The notes: generated from the letters alone by a model not told the origin. A stretch of 64,000 nt of DNA from Calliopum simillimum (GCA_951812925.1 OX638371.1:83895697-83959696), one strand, 5' to 3'. Positions 21,203 to 31,379 are shown, numbered from the stretch's first letter. Numbers and translations are program-made.

Positions 21203-21989
21203 ATAATTATTTATTGAAAAGTCTTTTTATAAAAGAATTGATTCATAATTAAAATGTTTTTATTAAAAGTTACTTAACTTGTCTGCACACGTACGAAACT
21301 GTTTCGTTTTTTTAATTTTTTATTGCAAATGAGAATTTGGTGCTGTTTCAGATTTAAAAGTTGGCAGCACTGATTTGAGGACGTTGAATCGCCGAAAGCA
21401 GCGGAGAAATCTGCGCCTGAAGTTATCAAAGGAACAGCGAAAGATAATTTCAGATTCAAAGGTCAAGCAATTCGGATATTTATGTGAAAACACACATATA
21501 ATGGCCTGTAGTGCGAGCTTGAGTCATAGGCTTGGGTATACAAGCGTTCTAAATTGTTGCTTTTGCATAGAAGTTTAGTTCAAGTTCAAGTTATTTATTG
21601 AGACAAAAGGTACTTAAACACTTAACTCATATATACAAATATGGAACAATAACAATAATTGATATATTCAGGGCTGTAAAAAGTATATAAAATTATGTGA
21701 AACATGCAAAAATTAAATATAATAGCAAAATGCAAATTGATTGCAGGAACTAATATTTAAAATTAAGCTCTTGCTCCCAGAGCTTATAAAAAGTTACTTA
21801 AAACTAATGAAGAAAACAATTTAAACTTAAAACTAATAACACAAAATCGAGCCTATTTTTGTTTTTTATATTTGTAAATTTCAAAACAATATTCGTTTAA
21901 AATGCAAAAATTTCAAAAATACAAAAATTTAATTTATTTATTTTTAATATTTATTTATGACAACGTCAATTATGACATAAACCGCTATT
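21203..21989. other. Unannotated stretch
   Basis: AT-rich. Overlapping opposite frames at 21274-21459 and 21375-21578 show no recognisable domain. I see no element ends. Confidence 0.5.
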
Positions 21990-22200
21990 TTGAGTGTTGA
22001 AAGACTGGCGCTTACGTGCGAAGTGCAAACTCACACGACGGGCACGGGCACTTCAAATTTCTAGGCAATCGGAGGGAAGTGGTGCTTTCATTTCCCTCCG
22101 TTTGCCTACAAATTTTACGTGCCCGGAGGGAAGTGGTGCTTTCATTTCCCTCCGTTTGCCTACAAGTTTGACGTGTCAAACGCTTAAGCTCACACTGTGA
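21990..22200. repeat. Foldback repeat, family of 27440-27750
   Basis: GACGGGCACGGGCAC, TCAAATTTCTAGGCAA, GGAGGGAAGTGGTGCTTTCA and CCCTCCGTTTGCCTACAA are arranged as a partial palindrome. The segment GGAGGGAAGTGGTGCTTTCA and what follows is tandemly duplicated (22070 and 22125). The same blocks make the larger palindrome at 27440-27750. The 68-codon open frame here simply reads the repeat. Confidence 0.65.
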
Positions 22201-22303
22201 AATTGGCCCTTAAAAACTTTCAATATTTGGGTGTTATTTCATTTTTTAATTTTTTTGTCAGTTATTTGGAAATATTTATATGGAAAGTTATTTATATGGA
22301 AAA

Positions 22304-22678
22304 TTATTTATATGAACAAATTTGAAATGATGGATTATTAAGAGGTATTGTTGGTTCACACATTGTTCTTGATATATCTGGAATTAGAGGGCACACTTTT
22401 GGTAGCATTGAGTCTGATTTTGCAGATAACAATTGTATAGCAGTATTAAAAGGTACTTGTTCTCTTTCATTTACTATATTTGCATGTATAATTCCTCCTT
22501 TAATAACGCTATGTAGTTTTTGCATTTTTGAAATATTGTTCCTCAAGACCTTCGGTGGAGTTGTTTCTCTTTCTTCCTCTGGTAGATTTTTCGTTTCACT
22601 TATAATTTCTCCATTCTCCTTGAGATTGCAATCAGTTTTCTCTGTTAAAAATTGTGATGAGCCCTCTGAGTTTTGCAC
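22304..22678 (-). other. Unrecognised decayed open frame (124 codons, no ATG)
   Basis: The frame starts at a GTG and reads VQNSEGSSQF ... KNLPEEERETTPPKVLRNN ... AIQLLSAKSD ... ending SFQICSYK. A neighbouring frame upstream (to about 22790) reads KPFKFNGTSWDDISLIKSKF and is joined by an A-run where a frameshift could lie. Composition looks more protein-like than random AT-rich frames. It ends close to the inverted repeat at 22786. It may be a fragment of a transposon-encoded protein, but I cannot assign a family. Confidence 0.25.
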
Positions 22679-23890
22679 TCGTTTCTTTTTTTAAACACAA
22701 ATTTACTTTTAATTAAAGAGATATCATCCCAACTTGTTCCATTAAATTTAAATGGTTTTTGTGAACACCGTTTTGATCGGCGCAGTAATACATTAGCCGT
22801 GTTCACGATCGTGTTTCATCGTAGGAAATGCAAATTTGCAAGAGTAAATAACTGTGAGCATACGCTGTTGTAAATAGCTACTGCAAACGTTTCAGAACAG
22901 CTGTTTTTTGTTTTGCTGTCAAACACATTTTAAATTTAAAATTTATTTGATATCTTATTTTGAATTAAAAGTAATTTTATTGAATGTTTGTGAGTTATTT
23001 AGAAGAAAAGAACAATTTTATTAATTATATACATACAATTTTTACAAAATTTATCTTGTCTTTTGGCGGCTGTATGAGTTTCTCCTTAACATTTGCTGCA
23101 CATTCCAGACGTAATCCGTAAGAGCTAGTTTACATAGACATTAATAATCAAAATAGTCATGTATTTTTTTGCTTCATGATTAAAACTATATTTTGTTCAC
23201 ATTCACGTAATTTTAGATTACTAGTACTATTTTACTACTTTTTTAATGCTATTTATTTTAATACTTTTCTTATTATTTGTTCATGCGACAAATTTGTGTC
23301 AAACTGTGATTTAATTTTGTTTGGTCTCTCAAATTTTGTTGGTACTGATTTAAAGATTGCTATTATCCACTTATTTGATCCATCTCGTAGATTTTTTCAC
23401 GAAAACTGTATTATTTTACACCGAAAAGTAACAAATTGTGAAATATTTTACAAAACAACTCTGTTAGATTTCGAGAAGTGGCATCGTTTGCTCATTCATT
23501 TTATGATTAAAATAATCACCAAATATATCGTGCCCTAACCGCCAAAAAGACTTAACCGACACTATTTCGGATTTTCGTTTTTTGATGAAAACCCATTATT
23601 CGTGCGAAAGCAATCAAGACTTAACCGACATTCGAACTATTTTGTTTATTTTTTTTGTGACTGCGAGTTGTTGGTTAAGTCTTTTTTCTTTTTGTGTCAA
23701 AAATAATTTGCAAATAATGTAATAAAAAGGGAAATTTATTAAAAAGTCTGGATGCGGGTTAATAGTATATGTGACCACAAATGTTTTTTGGTACAAAAAC
23801 TGAAGATCAGTTGGGGAATCTGGAAAAGAAAAAAAGACTTAACTGACAAAACACTGAAAAATAGCCGTTATATTATAAATAGGTGAATGA

Positions 23891-24833
23891 AACTACCCAG
23901 CAAACCCTACGTAACCATATTGAATTATGGACTGCCCATTTAACACATACTACGATACATTTTTCAAAATTTACTTCCACAAAGAAATTAAAAAAGGGAA
24001 AGATATAAACGAAAAGATGCCTTGCTCCCTTACTCAAAAAATATCAAGTTGACATGGAACAAAATTGAATTGTTATTTATTGTCAATCGAAGCACATTAA
24101 CAAACAATGACTGTGGAAATATTGTTGTTAATCGGAAAAACTCGTAAGTTCCGTTTGTATTGTTACTTTGTATAATTAAACTCATTTTTGTAAAATTTAA
24201 AGGAAATATGCTGAATCAATTGTGGATCGTCTGAAGCTACGTGTTGATGTCCTTTTTCCCAACGAAGATGTTCCTGGTCAACCTGCAGAACATCGCAACA
24301 TGCCCGTAGAAGACGCCATTCAATTAATAGCTGAAGATTTTCGTGCAAAAGTGGCACTTGATCGCAGTAATGCACCACGCATGTTGCTGAAATCTGTGCC
24401 AATAATACCAGCAGGGGGCAGTGCGTCGGTTGCACCAGATCGCCATCCTGATACGATACAAATGTAACTAAATTTGTTGGCAAAAAGCTCAAAATTATGA
24501 CGAAGCCTCATAACCTAAGCCCATCATCCATTTAAAAAATTGTAACTCATTCATGACATTAAAATAATTTTTTTTAAATTTCAATTTGATTTTTATTTGT
24601 TTACATAAATCGAAAGAATGTCTACAAAAGGAGTTGGAAAAAATGAAAGAGATAGCTATAGTTTTCTATTATTTTTATTGATGAGATAGTCGTATTGATA
24701 AGGCACGATCACACTGATAGGAAAATGTGGTTATTTTTTCCCCGATGCTAGAAGAAATGTATCTGGTATAATACGAGATTTGTAACTATTATATAATAAG
24801 GTTGGTAACGGTTACAGGATTTGCTGGGTAGTT
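23891..24833. mobile_element. Inner TIR element holding the NCOA5-like fragment (943 bp)
   Basis: The left end AACTACCCAGCAAACCCTAC then GTAACC is mirrored by GGTTACAGGATTTGCTGGGT then AGTT at the right (24808-24833), a 25-26 bp inverted repeat with a few differences. The only recognisable content is the host-derived fragment at 24106-24510. This is the arrangement of a non-autonomous transposon that has captured part of a gene (Pack-type element). Confidence 0.6.
24106..24510 (+). pseudogene. NCOA5-like gene fragment, broken
   Basis: Exon-like piece 1 (to 24143) reads NDCGNIVVNRKNS. A 59-nt gap with GTAAGT and AAAG borders (24144-24202) follows, and the frame resumes KYAESIVDRLKLRVDVLFPN then EDVP, GQPAEHRNMPVEDAIQLI and RHPDTIQM. 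That matches in order the anticodon-binding-like domain of nuclear receptor coactivator 5 (DCxIIVVN, YAE, VDVLFPNEDV, PAEHRNMP, IQ-x-LLA). About 35-45 residues are missing between EDVP and QPAEHRN, and a TAA at 24465-24467 interrupts the conserved IQM-LNLLA. The retained intron argues against a processed retrocopy. Recognition is by recall of the family, not by search. Confidence 0.7.
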
Positions 24834-25645
24834 GCATCACATGTCTAACACAAAAAATAGCTTACATACTAAATTTCACTGTAATAGCTATACTAAATGC
24901 ACAGATATTTAAAAAAAAAAACCTTCTCCTGTAAAATGTTTTTGTCAGTTGAGTCTTTTTGACGGATAGGGCTCGATATAATTATTTTGATTATGAATGT
25001 CTATGTAAACTAGCCCCAAACGTTGTGTTCTTATCGTTGTATTTGCATATATCGATGTGCTAGAATCAAATACTACGTAGAAATCTGTAAATTAAACCAA
25101 AACGAAAAAATTTAAATTAAATTATATTTGTTTACATTTTAATTTCAATTTGTGACAAAAACGGTTGTCAAAAACAAGTCGTTAAGCAATTGTGCCAATC
25201 ACAGATAAATAAATAAAAATAAAATCAGTCACAACAGCCTATTGCATATAAAACGTGCAATAGGTTTTTGTCTTGCAAATTTGGTCTTGCTTACAAGACT
25301 CTTGCTTTTTAAAAATCAATAGAATTTGTTTTTGTATTTTAAAATAATTTTACATTTGCTACGATGCAACAAGATCGTGAATACGGCTATTGTTGCAGTC
25401 AACACTGTTTTCGCCGTTACGCACTTTAAAAGTAAAATTTATTAATAATTTGTATGTAATGTTTCATACTCACTTAAAACTCCCTCAGCTTCGGACCAAT
25501 AGGTGGTCTGACTATTTGACCTTTCCATTATCCTTTTTTGAGTTATTATTGAAGACAATTTAAATTCATTCTCTATTTCCGCTTTCACTTACACTGCACT
25601 ACCATTTTAGCAAATCAGCTGAAACGTAATTTTTTTGTATTTTGA

Positions 25646-25822
25646 CAATCAGCTGGTACGTGGAGAATTAATTTAAGCGAAAAACTTTCGTACGTGGAGA
25701 ATTTAAGCGAAAAACTCTCCACGTACCAGCTGGAGAGTTTCATAAAATTTGTTTTCAATTTTTAATACAAGATGGCGTCGTTTGAAAAAATTTTATGCAA
25801 CTCTCCACGTACCAGCAGATTG
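25646..25822. repeat. Foldback element, CAATCAGCTGGTACGTGGAG ends
   Basis: The ends CAATCAGCTGGTACGTGGAG and CTCCACGTACCAGCAGATTG are inverted. Internally GTACGTGGAGAATTTAAGCG is tandemly repeated and a further inverted copy CTCCACGTACCAGCTGGAGA lies at about 25720-25740. A second near-palindrome surrounds 'tttcataaaattt' and 'aaaattttatgcaa'. There is no coding content. The next MITE starts 10 bp downstream. Confidence 0.65.
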
Positions 25823-25831
25823 TTAAAATAT

Positions 25832-26090
25832 TAATTGGACACTGTTATGCAATAACGAGTCAACCCTCAAACAAATTTTTTTCGACTTATGAACACAGTT
25901 CGATTCTAAATATGAAGAAGCACCTATTTTTAAAAAACTGAACCTAAATATTGTTAGTAAGAGGCTGAAAACAACAAAATTTGTTTGACATTTTCATATC
26001 ATTTGTTCTACGACATCTACACAAAAACGTAAATATCTCAAAACTAATTTCGAGTGGGTTGACTCGTTATTGCATAACACTGTCCAATTA
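25832..26090. mobile_element. MITE (259 bp) with ~33 bp TIRs
   Basis: TAATTGGACACTGTTATGCA then ATAACGAGTCAACC at the left is mirrored exactly at 26056-26090. The loop is AT-rich. Flanks are AT-only, so the length of the target duplication cannot be decided. No open frame. Confidence 0.75.
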
Positions 26091-26473
26091 TTGTTTTTAA
26101 ATAATTAATTAATTTCTATCTATCGGAGTGAGTATTCACTTCCAAAAAAGCTATCGAAGACGAGGAAATGCGAAAATCACACTGATATGATTTTCCAACA
26201 GCTAGCAGAGAATAATATTGCAAAATAATCCAAAATATATACATACAGATTCTTCTAGCAATCAATGAAACGAACATAATATGGCGGAGCTGCAAACAAT
26301 GTGAAATTGTACCAAACCCCAGCTTCCAGCAACAAGTCCGCTATTAAAACCCACCAACCCACCCTGCAAATCAAAATAAGCACTTGCTCAAAAATTCAGC
26401 CTCGACACCACTACGATTACAGTATGCATGTCATCAGTTGGTTATTTATACCGCTGGAGGCAATACGTTTAAA

Positions 26474-27034
26474 GGGGCTGTTCATAAATTACGTAACGCT
26501 TTAGCTTGCGCTTACAATTCGTAGTATTAATGTGTATTTTGGTTGCATTATCGCGAAAAATACTCCTAAAGTTGCATTTTGAATATATATTTTTTGTATG
26601 GGCGGTAATCGATCGACCGATTTCACTTATTTTCAATCCCATGAACTAACTTCGACGACGGAGGGAGGCAGTGTACCAAACTTCATTGATTTATCTTGCT
26701 CAGTTTTCTCAAAAAATGTATTTCCACGCACAGACACCCAGCCTGCCAGCCCAGTCAGACAGACGGACATGGCTATATCGACCCATGAGGTGACGCTGAT
26801 CAAGAATATATATACTTTTCCATAGCTGCTACGCCTCCTTCTCTGGGTTACCAACGGAAGGACAAAGTGAACATATGTAGGTACTCTGGGTGTAGGGTAT
26901 AAAAATCGTTCAATTAATTTTAAGGTATAAAAGGTCAAAGTGTCTTGTCACAAATAAGGAGGGGCGTCAATGAAAATGTAACCGAGTGTGTCATGGGAGA
27001 TAAAATTCGTGTGACTTAATTTATGAACAGCCCC
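26474..27034. mobile_element. TIR element GGGGCTGTTCATAAATTA (561 bp) enclosing a DINE-like repeat
   Basis: GGGGCTGTTCATAAATTACG at the left is mirrored by AATTTATGAACAGCCCC ending at 27034. Most of the interior (26510-26906) is an inverted DINE-like repeat also found at 7110, and the right 120 bp is unique. No transposase is present. The superfamily is not determined, as no clean target duplication was found. Confidence 0.65.
26510..26906 (-). repeat. DINE-like repeat, inverted copy
   Basis: Reverse complement of this stretch reads TATACCCTACACCCAGAGTA ... GAGAAGGAGGCGTAGCAG ... TATATATTCTTGATCAG ... GGTCGATATAGCCATG, then 'ttcaaaatgcaactttagga' and 'acgaattgtaagcgcaagct', the same order as 7110-7490. 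The open frames at 26598-26825 (plus) and 26633-26938 (minus) read this repeat and are not genes. Confidence 0.65.
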
Positions 27035-27299
27035 TAATACCTGTAAACAGCTCTTTTGGTACTATGGATTTTTCGCTACTGCAAAAAACAGGTTCAAATG
27101 GCTGCAAATCGTACGCCCCTCTTGGTTATTGCTGATATTGGTGCATCACTGTGTGGATATGTTCATAATTTGCTAAAAATGCGTTATATTTGCCAGACGC
27201 ACCACATATGGTTGCAAGCAACCGGACATGGACTTGTTTGTACAAAGGGACCTGGAGCCGTGAGCATAACTACTCTTTCCTTTTTTTGAATTTTTTAAT

Positions 27300-27425
27300 T
27301 TCTTTATCTATGTTGTTTTTCAGATAAGCTCAGTCTCAAAACCACAGTGTGTTACCAACAAAAACAGACGGCATTAGTTAGCCCTATTAGCTGGAACGCA
27401 TTGCGGCAGTGGCAGTAAACAGCTG
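27300..27425 (-). repeat. Dispersed repeat related to 8125-8510
   Basis: The minus strand carries TTGTTGGTAACACACTGTGG then TTTTGAGACTGAGC, matching 8175-8205. The GGCAGTGGCAGT tract at 27404 corresponds to those at about 8420-8500. It lies next to the GC-rich foldback at 27440. Confidence 0.5.
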
Positions 27426-27439
27426 TTTCGTATTTTACT

Positions 27440-27750
27440 GCTTAGTGCAAACTACGTGCCTGTGTCCTTTGTGTGAGTTCGCACACAAATGGCACGGGCA
27501 CGTAGGGCATTCTGAGTTTGTAGGCAATCGGAGGAAAATGAAAAGCACAACTTACAACTTAGTGCGAACTTACACGACGGGCACGGGCACGTCAAATTTC
27601 TAGGCAAGGGAAGGAAGTGGTGCTTTCATTTCATTCCGTTTGCCTACAAATTTGACGTGAAATGAAAGCACCACTTCCCTCCGCTTGCCTAGAAATTTGA
27701 CGTGCCCTACGTGCCCGTGCCCTTCGTGTGAGTTCGCGCTTACAATAAAG
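27440..27750. repeat. GC-rich foldback repeat with ~70-85 bp stem
   Basis: The core arms are 27561-27630 and 27659-27746. GACGGGCACGGGCACGTCAA, ATTTCTAGGCAAGG and AAGTGGTGCTTTCATTT face AAATGAAAGCACCACTT, GCCTAGAAATTTGACGTGCC and GTGCCCGTGCCC. A partial extra copy of the left arm lies at 27480-27550. The same family occurs at 21990-22200. Confidence 0.7.
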
Positions 27751-27754
27751 CAGT

Positions 27755-27940
27755 GGCAGTGTCAGCGGCAGTGTCAGCGGTAGCAGCAGTGATCAGCTGT
27801 TTTTCTTTTGTCTTTTAATTATTACAGTGTTGCCTTCCTTGGCAACTTACTGCTACTGCTATTATGCAATTGTTACCATTGAAACACACTGTTTTTAAAA
27901 AACAGCTGATCACTGACTTGCCGCTGCCACTGCCGCATTG
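27755..27940. repeat. Inverted repeat of CAG/GCGGCAGTG tracts around CAGCTGATCA
   Basis: GCAGTGTCAGCGGTAGCAGC then AGTGATCAGCTGTTTTT on the left is mirrored by AAAAACAGCTGATCACTGAC then TTGCCGCTGCCACTGCCGC on the right, around an AT-rich loop of about 90 bp. It follows directly from the GC-rich foldback and may be part of the same larger structure. Confidence 0.55.
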
Positions 27941-27989
27941 TGTTTCAGCTATATGATCTATGCATATGGCGATCTGATGAGGCTATATA

Positions 27990-28120
27990 TATATATAGGT
28001 GAAAATAGCCGAAACATATGTTATCAATTGCCATCTTAACACTTGCTTGCGTCTGTTAGTGAAAAAATGCAAAATGACTGTTTAATTAGTTCAATATAAA
28101 TTTATCATATTTCAATATTT
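27990..28120 (-). repeat. Inverted copy of the 7830-7990 repeat
   Basis: The reverse complement reads TTTATATTGAACTAATTAAA, CAGTCATTTTGCAT, ACAGACGCAAGCAAGTGTTA and ACATATGTTTCGGCTA, matching 7850-7955 in order. No element ends are clear. Confidence 0.55.
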
Positions 28121-28138
28121 TTGATAAATAATATAAAA

Positions 28139-28383
28139 TGAATATTAATTTTTAATTGAACTTTTAGTTATATGTTTGCAAAGATCGATTTACATATAAA
28201 TCTATCAATGCATTTTCTAACACATAATTATGAAAAAGACGATATATATGTCACTATAGCCGTGTTTTTAATCCGTTCCTTAATTTGTCATAATAATGTG
28301 TTAGAAAATGCATTGATAGATTTATATGTAAATCGATCTTTGCAAATATATAACCAAAAGTTCAATTAAAAATTAATTTTCAA
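28139..28383. repeat. AT-rich foldback (~245 bp, ~95 bp arms)
   Basis: AATTTTTAATTGAACTTTTA, TGCAAAGATCGATTTACATA, TAAATCTATCAATGCATTTT and CTAACACATAAT on the left are matched in reverse on the right. The loop (about 28235-28290) is short. The 65-codon open frame at 28172-28369 reads the palindrome only. Confidence 0.7.
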
Positions 28384-28427
28384 TATATCAAAAGTCATTA
28401 AATAACACACTTAAAAATTCTTAAATA

Positions 28428-28932
28428 ATATCGATACCTTAGAGCGCTATAGTCCATCTCCATTTTTTTCAATTGTTGGAAAATGCAAAAAGAATATTTC
28501 AAGCAGTGGTTATTTAGAATTGGCTGCTATTTCGATACAATGATAAATGCAGTAATTTTACCCATGGTATATTTTAATATAATTTAATGTTTTTAACCAA
28601 TTTTATTAATTTCTAACGAAATCTCAGTTAATTTATAGTATGCCATTACTTTTGCCCTTATAAAGAATTGCACTATTCTTAAAATAAATGACACATTTAG
28701 TAAATTTTTTGAATTTGTTCCACTAAAATGTCGTAGAATGTCATGAAACGCGTAGAAAACACGAAAGAAACGATTTTTTTTTTTTTTTTTTAATTTTTGG
28801 ATCCGACATACAAAAGGGATACAAAAGGGGCAAAGAACTATATTATTGTATAAAAAGAACACTCTTCAGCGGAATTCGTGGGATTGTTTTTTGATGCCTG
28901 TTAAAATACCAGCTCTCCCTCTCTCTCTTTCT

Positions 28933-28971
<39 letters not shown>

Positions 28972-29367
28972 CTGGTATTTTAACAGGCATCAAAAATCAA
29001 TCCCACGAATTTCGCTGAAGAGTGTTCTTTATAATATAGTTCTTTGAGAGGGGACTCTTGGGTGTAACAAAATTTGTTCACTAAAATATCGCAAAAAGTC
29101 ATGAAACGCAAAGAAAACAGGAGAAAACAAAAAAAAAAAACTAAAAATTTGACTTATTTGAATATTCAGTTGAGATGAGACAGTAGCGCTCTTCAAAAAA
29201 TTACAGTTTGGAGATAGGATTTTTCTTAGTTATCAAATATTTTGGTATTTTAGTGGTATTTTGACATCACACAGTTTTCCACTCGGTAAAGCAGCCCATC
29301 CTTATACCACAACTGCAAAAATCTCAAAAAGTGGAGATAGGACTATAGCGCTCTAAGGTATCGATAT
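28428..29367. mobile_element. TIR element ATATCGATACCTTAGAGCGC (940 bp)
   Basis: ATATCGATACCTTAGAGCGC then TATAGTCC at the left is mirrored at the right end (29340-29367). Inside, a direct repeat (near 28718 and 29078, 'cactaaaat.tcg' then 'gtcatgaaacgc') flanks the hairpin at 28832-29046. No transposase is visible. The target duplication is obscured by the palindromic ATCGAT at the ends. Confidence 0.6.
28832..29046. repeat. Long hairpin with (CT)n/(GA)n tip
   Basis: Arms of about 100 bp (AAAGAACTATATTAT, AACACTCTTCAGCG, TCGTGGGATTG, GATGCCTGTTAAAATACCAG then CTCTCCCTCTCTCTC) pair with the right arm with few mismatches. The tip is a CT run facing a GA run. Open frames across it are artefacts of the palindrome. 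It sits inside the 940-bp TIR element. Confidence 0.8.
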
Positions 29368-29479
29368 AAAATGAATAAATTGAATATGTAATTAAAATTA
29401 TTGATTTTTTGTAAAATGCTGATCTGTTTCGATTCGTTTGCTAACGTTGCATTTTGGGCGAAATGCCAAAACAGACAAG

Positions 29480-30914
29480 AGAGCAAACGTACGTTCAGTT
29501 GCTATCGTCCCGTCGCGTCTATTTTGGTTAGGCCTCCTTGGTTTTGAAACATAATAAATACCGCGTGTAGAGTGAAAATTCCCTGTCTAAAATGGCAGCA
29601 CTTTTGACATTTCTTTCAAGTCTTGTTTTATTTTGCTTTATCTTTTCGTACTGTCATTCGTGTGATCAACGAAGAAAAAACGTCGGCGAAATCTGCGGCA
29701 TTTTGAAAATTGGTTTTAGTTTCGAGTTGTTTTCCGTGGCAGATAAACGTGTGAGCGTGATATACCGGATGACGGTTTTGGTTTGTGTACTTGTTTTTTT
29801 TCTCCCCTAAACATTTTCAAAATCAAACCGCAATTGGCAACAACAATAAGCTGAGCTTAAGTGAAAACGTGGGGAACAAAGGCGAGAGAGTGACGGCGCG
29901 AACTGTTTTGTATTAGTTTTTGCTTTTTTTTTAGTATTTTTTGTTTTAAATTGTAAAACCAGTTTAGTATATCAATAAAAACAAAAATAAAAACCAACAG
30001 CATCACAAATACAAAGCGCAGCGAGGTTTTGCATTATTTCTGAATGATAAATTTAAAACAAATGAAATAATTTTTAACGCTTTTTGGGCTAATTGTCAAA
30101 TTTTTTAGCCACTGGCATCCATTCATTTCCTTTGATAAAATTCAGGAAAAACCAGTGAAATTCCAAACGCTGTTGCCTCTGCGCCGATGTCGACCACCGC
30201 ATCACTTGCCGCCGCTGCGCTATTGTTGTGTCTGTCGTCATTTTACTTGTTGCGCGTTAACAGAGGTGAAAATTTCATGTTTTTCTCGTCTTTAATTGCA
30301 GATGTAAATTCCAATAAAATCTACAAAATTTAAAGCGCATTCAGTGAAGTGAATAAGAAAAAAAAAAAAAATTAAAATAAAAGTAAATAAATTTATTTTC
30401 GCTAATAATACTACCAAAAATTTGCAGCGAAAAGTGCGCTCAAAGTTACAAGAGAAAATCAAAAAGAAAACGCAGCGAAAATTAAGGTCACAAAAGTCGC
30501 AAGCGCAAGCGCAACTTTGTGTTTGTATGTATGTAGTAGTAGTAGTAGTACAAGCCGCCGACAACGTCGTAAGAAAAGTAGAAACAGCGCCGCCGCGAAA
30601 ACAAAAACGAAAAGAAATCTGGAACCAGTAGAGAAAAACAAAAATCCAGAATTTTGTGTTTTATTTCTTGTTTTCTTTTTTGTGTCTCCCTGTGTGTGTA
30701 CGTTCGCTTGAGCCGATTCAAATACGAATTTTGTGGCTGCTGCAACAACAACAATAGCAGCTTTAAACTTGACCTCACCGTCGCAGCTCTGCTCCTGGAT
30801 TCCACAAAGTGAAATTCAAAATCTACACAAATTTTGTGTTGCCTTTATTTGTTTTTGTTGTTGGGATTTAAAAAACATTCACGCTGGATTTAGGATACTA
30901 CGAGGCTGTAAAAG
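29480..30914 (+). other. Candidate 5' leader exon(s) and promoter of an unknown plus-strand gene
   Basis: The stretch lacks repeat signatures and has the A-rich composition of fly 5' leaders (30340-30480), initiator-like motifs (GTTCAGTTGC at 29493, CATTCAGTG at 30338), a (GTA)n run at 30528 and many short upstream frames. It ends in TAAAAG|GTAAGA at 30914/30915, a good donor. A possible small intron lies between 30261 (GAG|GTGAAA) and 30300 (AATTGCAG). The frame at 29592-29810 (72 codons, hydrophobic start MAALLTFLSSLVLFCFIFSY) and that at 30733-30918 could be upstream ORFs. The gene itself is not identified. Confidence 0.4.
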
Positions 30915-31379
30915 GTAAGAGGTTTATTCCCATTTTTTTTAAATATGTACGTTCTACAGAAAAAAAGTTATTTATCTTCTGTTCTGATTTTTTGGAAACT
31001 CCATGATTACCCCTGAAAAAAAATCTGAAAAACTGAGCTGAGAATTTGTTAAGTTTAAGTTTAAGCCCGGTTTCTCAAGTTTTGAGTGAGAATCTATTGG
31101 TTAAAGTTTTGATTAGTACTTAACCGGCAAAATTACTGCATGAAGGGCAGAATGATATTTGTAGTGGAATCGTACTTTTTTTGGTACTATTGACTTTACA
31201 AAAGTACTGAAATACTTTCGCCTTGAAAAAGTCCTTTCGTAATTTTTTGTGTATGTAAACTTGCTATACAGCCATTCCATGCCTAGCGTAACAAAATATG
31301 CCACACCCCTAGTCTTTGAGAAATGGCAAAAAAAAAAATGGATGGATGCGTACAAAAAGTGGAAAAATCGGTAAAATGT

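Larger units (their letters stand above)
23124..25014. mobile_element. TIR element carrying a nested element and a gene fragment (1.89 kb)
   Basis: The left end GCTAGTTTACATAGACATTA then ATAATCAAAATA is mirrored exactly enough by the right end at 24983-25014. A second matching block follows inwards: GCCCTAACCGCCAAAAAGAC then TTAACCGAC at 23531-23559 and its inverse at 24947-24974. On the right the two blocks are adjacent. On the left they are separated by about 340 bp of extra sequence (about 23160-23500), which suggests a later insertion in the left arm. No transposase is present and target duplication is unresolved. Confidence 0.65.
22786..25412. repeat. Outer inverted repeats of a nested element complex
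   Basis: ATTAGCCGTGTTCACGATCG then GTTTCATCGTAGGAAATG (22793-22831) is mirrored by CATTTGCTACGATGCAACAA then GATCGTGAATACGGCTATTG near 25354-25395. A third copy lies at 52140-52178. The repeats bracket the structures at 23124-25014 and 23891-24833. Whether they are the ends of one element or two independent insertions is not settled. Confidence 0.45.

Noticed and set aside
21274..21578. Overlapping opposite open frames of 61 and 67 codons
   Set aside because: Neither shows a domain, splice context or codon pattern that favours one strand.
26598..26938. Open frames of 75 and 101 codons on opposite strands
   Set aside because: Both read a DINE-like repeat present at several places in the window.
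30292..30805. Overlapping minus-strand frames of 60-105 codons
   Set aside because: They read the complement of the A-rich, GTA-repeat leader sequence; low complexity and no family match.
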